Below, piece by piece: positions 27,701-42,700 of a stretch of 64,000 bases of DNA; positions within the stretch are counted from its first letter, which is position 1; each line of letters starts with the position of its first letter. The notes under the pieces were generated by a model that did no database searches, was not told the DNA's origin, and saw only the letters and a program-made list of their open reading frames with translations. Source of the stretch: Triatoma infestans (Eukaryota > Arthropoda > Insecta > Hemiptera > Reduviidae); the NCBI GenBank assembly GCA_011037195.1, contig JAAEAF010001123.1, forward strand, positions 1 through 64,000, given 5' to 3'. The translations under genes were made by a program, and so were the position numbers.

Positions 27701-30700
27701 TTAAGATCATATAAAATTATGCAAACCTGGACACCTACAATAAAGATAAATAAACAACATTAATTCAAGAATTCCAGGCAAAAGATATGGGTGAACATAC
27801 AAGTTTTCTAGGTATCTGTATAACTAAAAAGAATGCAATCTAAGTCAACCGATATTTATTGACAAAATAATTAAGGAATGCAATATAGGGTATGCCAAAA
27901 CTTGTTATTAATGGTAAGCGGTTTTCAACTTGATATAAAGAAACTAATTTAGAAATCCCTTTTTGTAAGCTAATAGGAAGTTTATTGTTTCTTGCAACTG
28001 CTACTAGACCAGATATCATGTTCTCAACAATGGAAAATCCAAATCGACGTAACTGGTTAGTGGTCAGAAGAATTTTAGAGTATATAAAAAAAATGAAGAT
28101 GTGAGCTTAGTATATTATCCTCACATGAAGCTGAGTACACTGCAGCAAAAGCTGCTAAAAGAATGTTAAATTTAGGACTTTTTAAGACATTGGACTAAAG
28201 TCCGACAGCAATATATATGTTGATAATCAGAGGGTTATCTTTGTGGATCTAAGTATTCAAAATTAAAACGTGGTAAACACATTACATACAAAAAATAATT
28301 TTTTATTAAAAGATATAGTCTTGTGAACTCAGAAGGAATCTGGCAGATTTCTTAACTAAGACATTACACTAAAGAAAGGATTAACTTTTAATTAAAATAT
28401 AGAATATTAGCAATTTACATTAATTAGAGTATAGTAAATTGAAGGAGGTGTAGTATATTTAGCTTTGTTATGTTGACAAGAGAGGTTAGCCTTATCGGCA
28501 CTTTTATGTGATAATGATGTACTGTCATACTGAATAATATATAGTAAAATAAAGGCTACTATTTGAGAACATGTTTTCTATTTCTCCACAGTGTCACATT
28601 TATTTTACCTAAAAGTGCAGTCTCTAATAATAAATAAACTATTATCAAGACAGTCTGAAGATGAGCGAATATCCAAAATCGAGGCAGATAAAATGAGACA
28701 GGCTATCATAGATAAAATCTCTGTTTTCCCGCTATCCACACAATCCCACAACATTTAAAATATACTGTGTTTTATTATTGATACATAATTGCGTAAAATC
28801 ATTTTTCAATTTTTATTAGAAAATTTCAAAAATGTTATTTTATTTGAATGTCCCCACAGATTAAATATTAGCTGTTAAATTAAATTAAATTAATGGATTA
28901 ATCAAAAGCTTGGTTTTAAAAGTTAGTACATACGGGGGTTGCATTTGGGTTTTGACCCACATTAGAAGACACATTTTCCTCAGGTGGTGGGCTCTCGTCT
29001 TTCTGCAAAAAAATACCACACACCACACATATATACGAAAATTTTCGTAAATAGCGAAAGCATAATTTTCAATTAAAAAATATGCAGTTAATAAAACAAA
29101 AGCTTTTGAATCAATTTAATACTTTACATGATAAATATAAATTCAAATGAATACGAACATAATGATATAAATTGAAAATTAATATCATTTAAACAAACAA
29201 TTATAATAAATATAAACTAAACAGCTCACATTGCCCTACTTCTGTACAGTTTCCCAATTTCTCAATGTTAATTAATATTCCTCGTCTTACCTTTTGCAAT
29301 AGTCGCCGAAATTACCAAATTAATTAAGGGAAGAATCATTAGTTTAATCAGAATAGCTATAACACTGCATCGTACCGAACGCTAATTTGAAGTTGGGATA
29401 AAGTGGTGAGATCAGTGTAACAGTGATATAAGAGCATTGGTTAATATATACGAGGTCAAAATGAAAATCCATTTCTAGTTCTCAATAACGATTGGCGAAG
29501 TATAACTATAGATAATAATGATCAGATCAAATTGCTGTATTTCATGCAAAAAAATAAGTGTGTACATCAACTAATCAAAGATGGACAAATTTGCTGAATA
29601 AATTATTATGTTTTGTGTATATTTCGCATATTTCAATATTAATTTAAATTTCAATTATGGAATAGTTAACAATTAGATTTTCTAGGACAGACTATGAAAA
29701 TTTAATGAATTCAATGTAAATTAAAAGTTTCCAAAGTAAGATGCTTGACAAAAAATGAAGGTTGTCATCCTTTGAAAATTGTACACGAAATTCCAGTAAA
29801 TGCTAGCTGGAATTCACGAATAGTAAAATAATGGATTCTCAACGAATTAACAATAACCTTGCCTGATGTGAAAAGACTAAGGGAATGTAAATTACTTCTT
29901 TGTGAGTGGATGGTAAGAAAATATAAAAGTGAACATCAAACTACCATACGTTCAGCAAATGAAAGAAAAAAAGCACTTAGGTATCACAAGAGTAAAAATA
30001 AGATAAAAAGGACATAGTCTATAGTCTTAAAAAGTTACTATTTAACTTAAGCGGTGCTGACAATTCTTAACAAATCATATCCCCGAACATGTCCGACCAG
30101 TAACACTAATAGCAGTAAAAAGGGTGACTCCTTTTATTACGCACAATCTTCATCATACTGACAATCTAGTTTTCTTTTTCTTCTTTCTCCTAGAACCTTT
30201 TTTTTTGTAGCGTCGAGATCAATATTTTCCAGGCACATGATATATTACCAAATCCTCAGATAAAAAGTTTTAATTTTTGAGTTATGGAGATAATATGAAC
30301 GAAAAACCAATTTTTTTTTGTGCAAAAAAAAAAACAACTGATATACTGATTTCATAGACTGCATGAACAAAATTTAGTTGATAATGTCAAAAGGCAAGTA
30401 GTTGGGGGGTGTCACACTCTAGTCAAAATTTTAGTTTAAGGCTCCTGCGTCTTTTCTCAAATTACCCTTTTAATTTGACAACAAGAAAAAAGGGTGGCTC
30501 GGAGATGAAGGGTAAAAACAAATTACGTTTATAAGTTAGAACTAATAAGACTCTTGGCTTTTTTGTGACCGGTTGAACTTTTTTGAAAATTAAAGGAGAA
30601 ATTTAGTTTTAATTTTATTTGTAAAAATGTATGTGCTATGTTAACTAAAGTTGAAAAAGTGACAGAACAAAATATGCATTAAAATACACGGCATAAAAGA

Positions 30701-33700
30701 AATGTTTGCTACACTTATTGGACCTTTCAACAGTTCCCTCAGTTGCAGCTTATTGTCCTAACGATTAAAGGCAAATGCAACTGCTTATGAATTGCTAAAG
30801 ATGACAATGTATTTCAAAAGTAATAGATTATGATTTTCAAGAAAAATTTGGTTTGGAATGCTCTTTTTCACTACCAACTGATTCCACTAAAACGGATTTT
30901 TAAAGGTTAATAATTTATTTGAAAATGTATTTCGTATTTTAATTAAAACCAAATATGAGTACAACCAACAGCTTTTGGGCAATGTAGCTTCCTTGTTGGA
31001 TGCCAGATAAGCAAAAATGACGAGCGAACGAAAAATAATTTTTTTCATGACATTCAAATAAATAAATAGTTTTCTGAATGAAAAATCTGATGTTATGAAA
31101 ATGTAAAGGGTTAAGGGTGCAATTTAAAAATAAGCACAAACAAAATATGAAAATTTCATACAAAAATGAACATAATACTTTCGTAAGAATTAAATATTTA
31201 AATAATTATTTTTCCGTATGATCTTTTTCCATTTTCATGAAAAACACTTCGGGTTGTGAGCGTCAGTGGTTTGCTAGAAACCGATGTTTCGCCCATATAA
31301 GCAACAGCATTGTAACATTGTCAAGGTGAAACGACTCTGAAGAAGCTCATTGCAATACGGACAAAATTGCGGTTTCTAGCAAACCACCGACCAATATGAT
31401 GAATGCAATATATACAGTATACAGAGAGAAAAGAGATTTAAACTTAAATTTACCAATGATCAAATTAAGACATTTTAAACCAATAATTTCTAAACTTTCA
31501 TTAATACTATTTAATAAATTTAGTATTAAATAATGTTTAGTACTATTAGTTAATATGGGCATTGTGAGTGACTAAGTATTAATGTACAACGTCGTTGTTG
31601 GATAACAAAATAAAGAAGAAACTAACTGTCCAACAATTTAATCGCCAATAGGAAGTATACCATAGTTGAAAAAGTTTCCTATATATACTAGCGCATACAC
31701 TGCCGACAGATTTAAGGATTCACGACAGAATACTATCTATCAATTTCTGAATTTCGCCCAATAAAATATGTATAAAATCTTTTTTAATAGCTTTAATATA
31801 GGCTTAATATTTAATTTAGGATAAATCTTATCCTACTTAATTAAATGCAGTTCACTAGAATCTTCGTTTCAATTTGTGATAAATCGATTGTTATTTCTAA
31901 GTTAATATAGTTCTAAAATGTATTCTAATTTCTTTTCTTTTTTTCAAACAAACAAAATTAACATTAACATTTTCACTTCTGACATAGAGATGACTTTAAA
32001 ACCGATTCATCGATCCTAAAAATATCTTTATGATTAATTAAAAAATCCATAAGCAGCAATTTAATATTTTAAATTACATTCTGTAAAGAAAAAATGTATA
32101 CTACTGGGCATTGAAGGAAAGTAAAAGAATAATATGTATAATTAGCTAATAAACGAAGGAACCGAAAGAAAACATATTATGCTAGAGCAAGTTAATCTTG
32201 ATGAATGGTAAGAAACAGAAAGATAATTTTGAGAAATCGTAAAAGTATTTTAATTCAATGACCTTGTAGGAAAAGAATTCATTTCTAATTCAACCTTCAA
32301 GGTGTTTTTTTTTTAAGAAAGTTTTACATAATTCACCAACTGATTGTTCTTTTCGAGATTAAACAGTAATCAGATAAGTACCCATTTTACCCATTAGATA
32401 AGAACACAATTTACATACTGGCAATTTTTCTTACATAGGATCCACTTACACGGCTCCTAGCAAAATTGAAAACAAAAATATAATGATAAGGCAAGTGCTA
32501 AAATTCAGGACATGAGAATCCCGAATTAAATGGATTCTATGAAATTCCTATTTCAGAAATTTGAATAAATCATTAATTAAGTAATCCATTGTTGAAACAA
32601 TAATATGGTATGGTATCAAAGTAAACCCAAGAAAAAATACCATAAATATTTGTTCAAAAATATGTAACCTCCTAAAACATCTGAAAATATTAAATCAACA
32701 AATAGCAAACGATTAGAATAAAATCGGAGAAGTTAAAAAACTTTGATTCAAAATATTGATTTATATGACACCTCTAGAAAATTTAATTAGCAAAGGCTTA
32801 AATAATGAAATGCTTCTTAAAAATGCAAACATTGGAATATTTACATGAAAAAGATCTAAAATATTCCACATGTTAATATAAACTAAAAATGACATTTGGC
32901 ATGAATATAACAATTGAAATGATGCTACTAAACGCACTACAAAAGAAAAAATCTCTAAATAGGAAAATATATCGGACCAGATTAATGTAGAAATGAAAAA
33001 CTTAAATAAATTGCTTCACCTGCTTATTAAAACAAAAATCAGCAAGACGCAATCAAAGCTGAATGCAGGATGATTATGATTAAAAAAAGGAATTTCTGAT
33101 TATTCTAGCAAAGCAAATATATATAATTTGTTAATGCATTATCATGCTTAAATAAATGAACATGCACAAAAAGAAAGATGCATTGCAAATACAAATACTT
33201 TAAAAGGGCCTTACACGCAGAAGTAAATAATGCGACAAAAAAATGGAGTACATAATTTATAATTGCTGATTTCAAAAGTACACACTACTGACTGACTGTG
33301 TGCAATCATTTATTACGCAATAACTTACGGAGAGAATCATAAGATATTTAAAACTATTTTTGAAGAATTTTAACGAATCGATTTTCATGTTAATCTGTCA
33401 CCTACCTAAGCATAACATTAAGAATGTAAAAAACACCAATCTATAGGTTTTTGTCAGTCTGATTTTCCATTGCATTCTCTTTCGATTAGCGTAGCTGCCC
33501 ACTGAGGGCCTAGGCCTGGCTGATGCGAGTATTAGTGGACCACATCACAATTTTCATCGGCACTCGTGTTTCAGCCAGAGTCACACAAAAGGCAGATTCC
33601 AGTTTACTCATGATGCTGGTACATTATTGTTGTATTAACGGCAATAATTATTCTTCAGAAATTTGTTACTAAAAGAACCCATTATATATTTTCCTTCTTT

Positions 33701-36700
33701 TATTTAAAGGTTTCATCAGGAAGCATGGAACAATCGCCACTATATTAAGAGTAAAATTAAAAATATGATCTCTCATAATGTTTATATTTAAACGATCATT
33801 ATGTGTCGCACTTCGCTTCTGCGAATATGGCCCTATTTTAAAAAATTATCTATTTTCCCCCTTTTATCAGATATTAAGATAATATAAAAAAACAAAATGA
33901 AGAGACTAAATCTAAAAGTCTAAATTAATAGTTTTTAAATTCCTATGTAGATATTTTTTATCTAAAACTTACAAAAACAAAAACTGCCAGATATTACATA
34001 CTTGTTAATTTTATTATGGTAACAATTTTAATTAATATATTCAATTCTACCTTCCCAAAATGAAAAAAAAAAATCATAATGTAGTATACAAATCTGGATT
34101 GTTTATAAAATAAAGTGCACCACTAAACATAAAACTGTGTCACAATAATCCACGTAGTTTATTTTTTGATTTTGCAATAAAGATGGACACAATTTGAAAG
34201 CAAAAAGCTTCAACTGATAAAGTAAATTTTTAATTTATTATTATTATTATTATTATTAAAAGTAAGTAATGAAAATTAAATAATTAAGTAGCTGCAAAAA
34301 ATCACAATATACAAAAAAGAACTGTACAACTGTGGTGTGCAACAATTATATCTTATAGATATTTCGTAAAATAACTTTGTTTCCATTCTATAAAGGCAAA
34401 AAAATACACTATACAAGGCATTCAGAGGCGTGAAAAAGCAAGAGTTACTTCTTTTTACGACTTTAATTCAAATTTCCATCACTGTTTTTGACCTTGTCTC
34501 GAAGACTCACCGATCTGTGGTGCCTGTGCGATGGCAGGCTCCTCTGCCTTGTTAATGACCAATGCCGCACCTATAAGACTTTTCCGGCTTATATCTTTCT
34601 CTTGAAAACATAGTTTTTAAGGTATCTTACAAAAACAATAATTGGATTCTTATACTTTGATAAGCCGTTTCCTTTTATTTTACTTTTATTTTATGATTTC
34701 TCAGGTTAAAGTAGTCCTTCTCACTAGAAGGACTAGAAGGTGCATCTATCCCTCATATTAGTCTCCATCCACATTAGATGATCGTGTACTATTTATTATT
34801 ATTAATTCTTAAACTATTTCAAATTTATATTCCTCATTATTCAATGAAGTGCGATATAAGTATGCCAAGATCAATTTTGTAAGTTCATTGCGGCTTAACA
34901 CATATATGTTGTCTTCACTATTCTTTTATTTACTCTTCTTATAAATTGTACCTGATCTTAATATTCATTTTAATTTTAAGAAACTATTAAACATGCATCT
35001 CTAATGAATAAAAAATTAAAAAATATGTTGATGTGTGAATCGCGAACTCCAAATTAACTAAAAAATAAATAAAATATGTCGTTAATTTTTAATCCTGAGG
35101 AATCAAAACAAAAGCAAATATATCTGAAACCACTGAATCCATAGTTTTAGAATTACGGTTACAATAATAAAATTTTCTACACTTAACCTAATCTATAAAA
35201 CATATATCAAGGAAGATTTACCCTTGAAGAAGGTGGTTTTCTGGCGGGGCTCTGAGGTGGTTCCAAAACTGGTAATTTAGAAGGGTGCTCCTTCAGTTGC
35301 CTAATAACTTCATTTAATTGTTCAACCAGAAGTTCTGCTTGGGAAGAACCTAATAACTTTTCTTGCATCTAAAAATAAATAGTCATATCAATTTTTAAAA
35401 AAAGATAATCAAAATTCAAGGATACATTAAGCAAAATGATGAACGAAAAGTAAGGAAGGGTACCAATAACTATATATATATATATCCCTAAAATAGAAAT
35501 TCTCTTTTCGAAATGATATCTGACTAATTAAAATACACAATTTACGAAGAAGATAAGAATATAGAACCCCATTATATTATTTAGAAAAACATAAAACCTG
35601 AAGTGAACCTCTCTTATGACTTTCTCTCTTCCACTAATTAATACAATTGAATTAACGAAATTACTTTAAAATTGCAAAACATTTACAATGTTTGGTTGGA
35701 CTGGCTATAAAAAAAAGTGATAGGGTTTAAGTTATATACTTGAGCGGACTTGTACGGAGCGCTCTCTGTCAAAGCACAAAGCTTAAATTTAAACCTACCG
35801 GATAGACCTCCGAAACCCCTCTAAAATCAATTTTTTGGGAATGGTTTCAAATGAAAGTAATAGGTTTTTATCTGTGCAGTGAGCATTCCAAGATCAGAGA
35901 AAGTCGTAGCCGTTTTAGAGAAAATTTGATCTGAAAAACTTATTCTGTAAAGCCACACTTCCGTTAACCGATTTTTTTCAAATTTGGACTTTTATCAATG
36001 CTTCTAATGTTTAATAATATTATGTAGTGTAAAACTAAACACTGCATTGAAGTAGTAGGTTAGATGTTAATATGCTATTGTTCCCTGAATCCCCACAAAA
36101 ATCAATATTCCTGGGAAAAGGTTTCAAATAAAAAAAGTGATATGTAGATACTATACGATGTTTAAAGAAAATCATTATAGTCGTCTTCTAGAAAATTCCA
36201 ATAACCTAAAAAACCTACTCTCTAAAATCGCACTTCCGGTTAACCGATTTTCTTCAAATTTGGTATCTGGCAAGATTCTAATGTAAAAATTCTAATGAAA
36301 AAATTCAGTAAAATCGCATTTCCGGCAGCTGGACTTGGTCCGAAATCAGATGCGATAGTAATTAAATGGAATTTCAAGTTTGGGTTAACTGCGATTTTTC
36401 GTTTACGAGATATTTTGTCACTCTCACACACCCACCACACACATACCTAGACCATTCGTTAAAAAAATTTTCTTTGTACTCGGGGGAACTCAATAGATAT
36501 ATTTCCTCCGGTGAAACCTCTATTTCGAAAATTTGACATGATCGCAATACGTCTTCCTCTACTTACTGGAAGTAAGAAAAAGGAAATAAAAGTAAGAGAA
36601 AAGGAAGCGAAAGTAAGTTTTTTGGTGGTGATAGAATAAAAAATATAACCCGAAATATACAGAATAACTTACTAAATTGTTGGCTATGTCTTGTGGAACA

Positions 36701-39700
36701 ACTTCATCCATCGTAAATCTAAAAGTTACAGTTTTATTCTTATTTATGTCCAACTGGCACTCAACATTCCCTTCCGCTTCTACGCTCAGTACCTGAAGTT
36801 TTGGACCACTAGCTCTACTTCTTCTTTTAACAGCTCCTCGTTTAGCTCCTTCACTATTGCTATATTATAAACAAACCAACCATAATATTCTTAAATACTA
36901 CCAAAAATAAGGCCATTAATATAATTTGGTAAAAATTAAAATATCTGAGTAAAAGATAATATTGGAGTCTGTATTGAGCAGTGAAAGAGGTCAGATGTGT
37001 TGTTCTCTGTGTTCAATAAAAGTGTTTTTTCTGCGGGTTAAAATGATTTTTAGGTAAAAATGTCTGGATATTAGTTTTCTACATTGAACGTTCTCTGTTT
37101 CAGTGAGAAATTAACTCTGGAAATTATAAAATAAGTGAGTAATTAATAAAAATTTAGTTAAAAGTTAATTGAAGAAATTTTAAGCATACATTTCTAAGTT
37201 TGTGATAGTGATTGTAGGGGGGGGAGTTTCAAGGTCATTTGAGGTTTGACTTTCTCTCTACTGGCATTTTTGTGCCGAACCTTGGTGGAGCAGTTTGCTG
37301 GTTTCGATTAGAATATAACAAAAATAAAATAAATATAGATAAGTAATTGGAACATAATTATAAAGAATATCAATTTAAAAAATACATATAACTGTTAGTA
37401 AAGTCATCTATTAAATTTATTCAGAAAATAAATTCAAATCCACCTCATTATATCAAATTATTTATGAGGAAAAATTCTGAGGTTTTCTATTCTCCAAAAT
37501 TATCAAAAGTTATCAAATTTGGCAGAGGAGTGATAGTTCCCCTGAAACTGAAGAGGTAGTTAAGAGAAGAGGAATACACATCATGAGTACAACGGAACAG
37601 GTAGGAAAAATGAATGTGAGTCAGTTAAGTGAACTTTTTGACTTAAAATTAAAAAATATGGCGAAACAAGATATTTTTACCCTTTCAACGCAATTGGAAC
37701 TACTTCGTCAAGATAATTCCACTCTGAAATTAGAATAAAAAAAACAAGATATAAACAAAAAAATTGAGAAGTCAGATGGAATTTACTCAAAGGGAAGTGA
37801 AAAGAAAAAATTTAATATTTAAAGGTATTGTAATGAGTCCAGATGAAAACTGTTTACAAAAAGTAAAAAACTTATCGAGTGCAACTTAACGTTCTCTGTT
37901 TCAAATTTAATGGAAATTATAAAAGCGTGGTGATGGGGGATTATGAATGCAAGAGTTGCCGACGGACAAAGCCTGCCTGATTGTACTGTACAAGAAAGAT
38001 GTATTATGGGAGATTCTAGGCATTCAAAAGATTTATGTTTAAATAATAGGGGTAAATTATTTTTACAGTTTTGTGAAGATTCGGACTTGATTATATTAAA
38101 CGGCCGTACTAAAGGTGATAATAAGGGGGAACTTACTTTTACTTCCAATTTGGTAATTCAGTAATTGATTATTATTGTGTCAGACCCAATTTGTTAACTC
38201 TGGTTTGTGATTTCGAGGTAATTCCAAGGATTTGGTCAGACCACATGCCAATTGCGGTTACCCTCGAGTTTAAACAGTTTTCGAATAAAATCAGTAAACC
38301 CCTTTTTCTTTCTAAACTGCATTGGTCAAACCAAGATGAAAAATACTTTAAAATAAAAATGAGTAATAGAGTCGCGCTATTGGCAAAACAACAGATTAAG
38401 GAGAAAGAAAAAATAGATACTCTGTTAAACTGTATTGTAGAGTGTTCGTATTATGGTAAACAAAAACAAGATCCAAATAAATTTCAAGTAGGGAAACAAA
38501 AATGGTTTGATTACGAATGTAAAAAATATCGCGAGCGGTCATTTAGATTTTTACAAATTTTTAGATAACACAGTAAGGCTTATGTGAAACAGTTATACCT
38601 TGAAGCGAATACTAAATTCAAACAAATATGTCAGAGTAAAAGCAAAAATTACAATGAAACTTTAAAAGAAAAATTTAAAAATGTGAAAGACTCAAGGGAC
38701 TACTGGAAATTAATAAACCAATTTAAAATCAGAAATTTTGTTAATGAGTCCAACACCTCAGGATTGGACAATTTATGGATTATTTTCAGGAATCATTAAA
38801 TCCCTCCTTAATTAACTCTGTTATTCTCTACGCCGAACCCTTGTAGATTGACCCAGATTTAGATAGACTGTTTACTTTATTAGAATTAAAAGATGTTCTT
38901 AGAAAAGCAAAAAATAACAAAGCCCCAGGAACGATACAATACCGTATCAATTTTTCAAAAACAGCCCAGATAGTTTTCTTGAATACTTAATAAATGCTTT
39001 TAATTATATATACGATAACTGCAAAATACCACGTAGTTTTAATGAATCGGTGTTTACCGATCGTTATATATAAAAGGGGACCTAAACTCTGTAACAAATT
39101 ATAGAGGAATTTCCTTTATTAATGTAGTGCCCAAGTTATTTACGGGAATCTTATTAAACCGACTGTGGGGCTGGGTAGACTCACATAATATTTTAAATGA
39201 ATTCCAAGCGGGATTCCGACCGGGATTTCTACGATCGACAACATTTTCGCCCTTTTTAACATAATAAAAATTGTATTATCAAAACAACGACAAAAATTTA
39301 CAGTTTCTTCATAGATTTTCAGTCAGCTTTTGATTGTGTTAACCGGAGCCAAAGGTTTGAGGGAGTATTTTTACTCAATAGGGCGAAAATTCCTTATGTT
39401 TCTTGAGACAGATATTCCGTAGCGGACCTCGTTCTAGCCTAACCAGCGCGTCCTCGTCGCTGGCTCCGGAAACATTTGCGCTCCACTTTTCTGGAAGCGT
39501 GAGTGGCTAAGCTGGAGGGCGAACGCAGAGGGTAGCCTTCGGGCTATTTGGGAACTTAGCACTCCCACGTACCTCAGCTACAATTACAGACTAACAAGTG
39601 CAGCGGTTCCCCCGTTAGGAGTGTGAGTTGGTGGAAATTTTTCTGCTCTCTGTTTGGGTCGCCATAATCTATGTGCGGCCTGAATCTCTTGCAGCGAATT

Positions 39701-42700
39701 CTTTTGCTACGGAGCCTCCGTGGGGGTTCACGCTGCATCACTTACACCTAAACGCCTTAACATTATACACTTATACAATACACTCTTACACCCAGTGGCA
39801 CGTGCTGGTGCCACCCACATGTTCGCCGTGGGTGGATACCTGTGTCGAGGGGAAAGGAAGTCCTGGTGGTTGAGGACGGAGGTTTCCGCTAGAGGCAAGT
39901 TACCTCAGCGGGCCATGCAGTCCACACACCACTTTGGTTCCGGACTCCGCTAAACAAGCGGCCAGAGCCTTACCCAGCTCTAGTCAATCGGCTAGCGTAA
40001 AATACGCATGGGTGAGCTCCTGGGTATTGTGGGCCTTGGCTCACAATCCCTGGGCGCTATATCTCCGGGGTACCTCTGGGGCTTTTTTTATAGCGTCCCA
40101 AATTGTGAGGCTCCGTGGAGGGTGGAGAGCTCCGGAGATGAATTCTTTTACTTAATTACATGGATGTTGATCAAGTAAATTCGTCAGCTGGGAGCCCCTT
40201 AGAGAAGGGGCCACCGGTGGTGGGGGTAACTCCTCTATGCATCCAGGGTCGGGTGACCAGGGCTCGGATGCATTGGGGGGGGGGGAGAACTGCAAAGTAT
40301 TTCCAGAAGCATGGAAACCTGCTTCTGGAGGAGAGCGCGCCAATAGTCACTGCGGAGGACTCGTCCACCTGCGGAGATGAATAACACGTAGTTAAAGGAA
40401 AGAAGCGAGGTAATTCTGCGTCGGCCACGGCTGTTACAAATTCCTCTGCGAAGGTAAAGGAAGCTAAGTCGACTTCTGGTAAGGTATCCAAGGAAACTGA
40501 GCAGAAGAAGAAACTTAGTGGGAGATACAGGCAAAGGCGTGCGAAGAGGATGAGATCCACTTAGCCTTCATCAGCCGAGGATATACTTATTGGGGCTCAA
40601 AAAAGATCTAGAACCCCGGTGGACACGCTGCCTGGATCCAGCCGGCATGTAAGAAACCTAAGAAAACGGAGACGGAGAGGAAGCTGTTTCTGGCTATAAC
40701 CAGCAGCGATCCCTCCAAGTCGAGAGAGGAGTATCCTTCGCTTATAGGATTGATAATGCTTCTGTCCAGGCGTTGAGGAAGGTCGATTTTCGTCTTTTCT
40801 TCGAGATGGGCAGGCTCTTCATCAGGTTGAAGAAGGAAGATGAGGATGCTCCTACTGCTTCTTCTGAGGCAATGGAGTAGGATACAGGTAGGCCTGACCA
40901 AGATGTCAGCAAGTAAGGTAGGGTTTTTTTTCTTCTTCTTCTTCTTCTCTTCACCTACCCGCTTCCTACCGGGTATTATCAGGATCTAACTCTTCCAATG
41001 TTGGCTTGTGATTATGGCAGTTGGCAGGGTAGAGATGGTACAATTAATTTGCAACATAGCAAAGATGCAACGGCTAATTTATGTCGCTGAATTGCTAAGT
41101 TGCATACATATTTTATTTTAATACAAGAACCTTATGCCTATAAAGGTTTGGTTCGAGGATTGAATGTGGTTGATGGCGGACTGTTTGTGGCGGATGGCGG
41201 GGGCATTCCTAGGGCATGCATCTTTGCCAGTCGGAGTGTCGGCGCTGTTCTGCTTCGACAGTTCTGCTCTCGGGATTTGGTGGCGGTGAGGGTTGGTCTG
41301 GAGGCTGGTGGGCGTCGTTGCGACGTAGTTGTGGCTTCGGCTTACTTCCCCTATGATGGCCCCTCTCCTCCTCCTCAGGAGTTGATGGGTTTGGTTCAGT
41401 TTTCAGAGGCCAATAACATACTTATTATTATAGGATGTCACGCGAATGCGCATCATGTTGTCTGGGGAAGCCGAGACCGCGGTAGGGGGCGCGCTCTCAT
41501 GGATTTCGGTGGGCACGCGATTAGAGGTCCTGAATAGTAACCCACTTTTGTTACTAGGATTAGAAGACAGGTCATTGATATTACCCTTGCTTCTAGGAAG
41601 TTTAGTGGTTTGATTAAGGATTGGAGGGTGAGTCCTGAGGCTTCCATCTCCGATCACAGAATGGTTAGGTTTAGTCTGGGAATTGATCCAATTACCCTGG
41701 CTACTTATAGGAATCCTAGGAGGGCGGATTGGGGTTTGTATTCTAGAATTCTTGAAGATAAACAGACTATCCAATCAGAAATCCCTGATGGTATAGAGGA
41801 ATTGGAAAGGGTATTCTTCATGAACACATTAGATCCTCTTTTCAGGAGTCCTGTCTTCCCAAGGTGGTTAAGGGTAGTAAGAACCCCTAGTGGTCCTCTT
41901 CGTTGGAAAAACTAAGGAGACAGGTAAGGGGCTCATACAGGAAGGCTGCCCTTGTTGATTCCTCGGAATCATGGGATAGTTATAACAGTATTAAAAACGC
42001 ATATAAATATGCTCTGAGGAGAGCCAAGAAAAATTCCTGGAGATCCTTTTGTGAGGATTTAAATTGTTCTCGGAATCATCGAGGCTGGTACGGATTCTTA
42101 GTAAGGATAAGGACAGTTAGCTGGGTACCCTACGTTACCCTGATAGTTCCTTTACAGGGGGGGAAGGGGAGACATTGCAGCTTTTGCTTGATACTCACTT
42201 CCCGGACAATATTAGTTTAAATGCTGTTCATCTTTGGTGGGCGGAAGGAGATTGGATCCTGATGATGTATCCACCTTAGATGAGGTAGTCACGCATGATA
42301 GAGTAATCTGGGCAGTACAAAGTTCCTCACCTTTTAAGTCACCTGGACCGGACGTGATTTATCCTTCCCTGCTCCAAAATGGTGGGGACATGCTGACGAA
42401 GTTATTGCTAAGAATTTTTAAAGGATGTTTGATGTTTGGTTATGTACCAACATTATGAAGAGATGTAAGGGTAGGCTTTATTCCCAAGCCGGGAAGAAGC
42501 GACTACTCTGACCCTAAGGCATTTAGACCTATTAGTCTTATGTCTTTTCTCTCGAAAACTTTGGAAAGGTCGGTGGATAGGTATATTACTGATGGCCCAT
42601 TACGGGCTTATCCACTTCATCCTAACCAACATGCTTATATTGTAGGTAAGTCGACAGAGACGGCATTACATTGTCTCGTCGGAAGGATAGAATCTGCTTT

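Larger units (their letters stand above)
26457..28614 (+). mobile_element. Degenerate Copia (Ty1/copia) LTR retrotransposon
   Basis: Two similar LTRs (26457-26629 and 28449-28614) share TTTGTTATGTTGACAAGAGA, GTAAAATAAAGGCTA and CATGTTTTCTAT. A primer-binding site GGTTATGGGCCCAGG follows the left one, and a purine tract GAAGGAGG precedes the right one. Inside, a gag/UBN2-like segment (26919-27190, [18 protein letters not shown]) is followed by broken pol pieces: [10 protein letters not shown] near 27810 and [20 protein letters not shown] near 27970 (typical copia RT end), then an RNase H piece [10 protein letters not shown] near 28130. About 3 kb of pol is missing. Antisense to WNK. Confidence 0.85.

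Noticed and set aside
37085..37905. Repeated AACGTTCTCTGTTTCA at 37085 and 37889 as long terminal repeats
   Set aside because: The shared stretch is under 20 bp and then diverges; probably part of the LINE 5' region or chance.
40152..41774. Minus-strand open frames of up to 129 codons over the inner LINE
   Set aside because: The element's GC-richer sequence makes long antisense frames. The sense strand has the domain order of a LINE.
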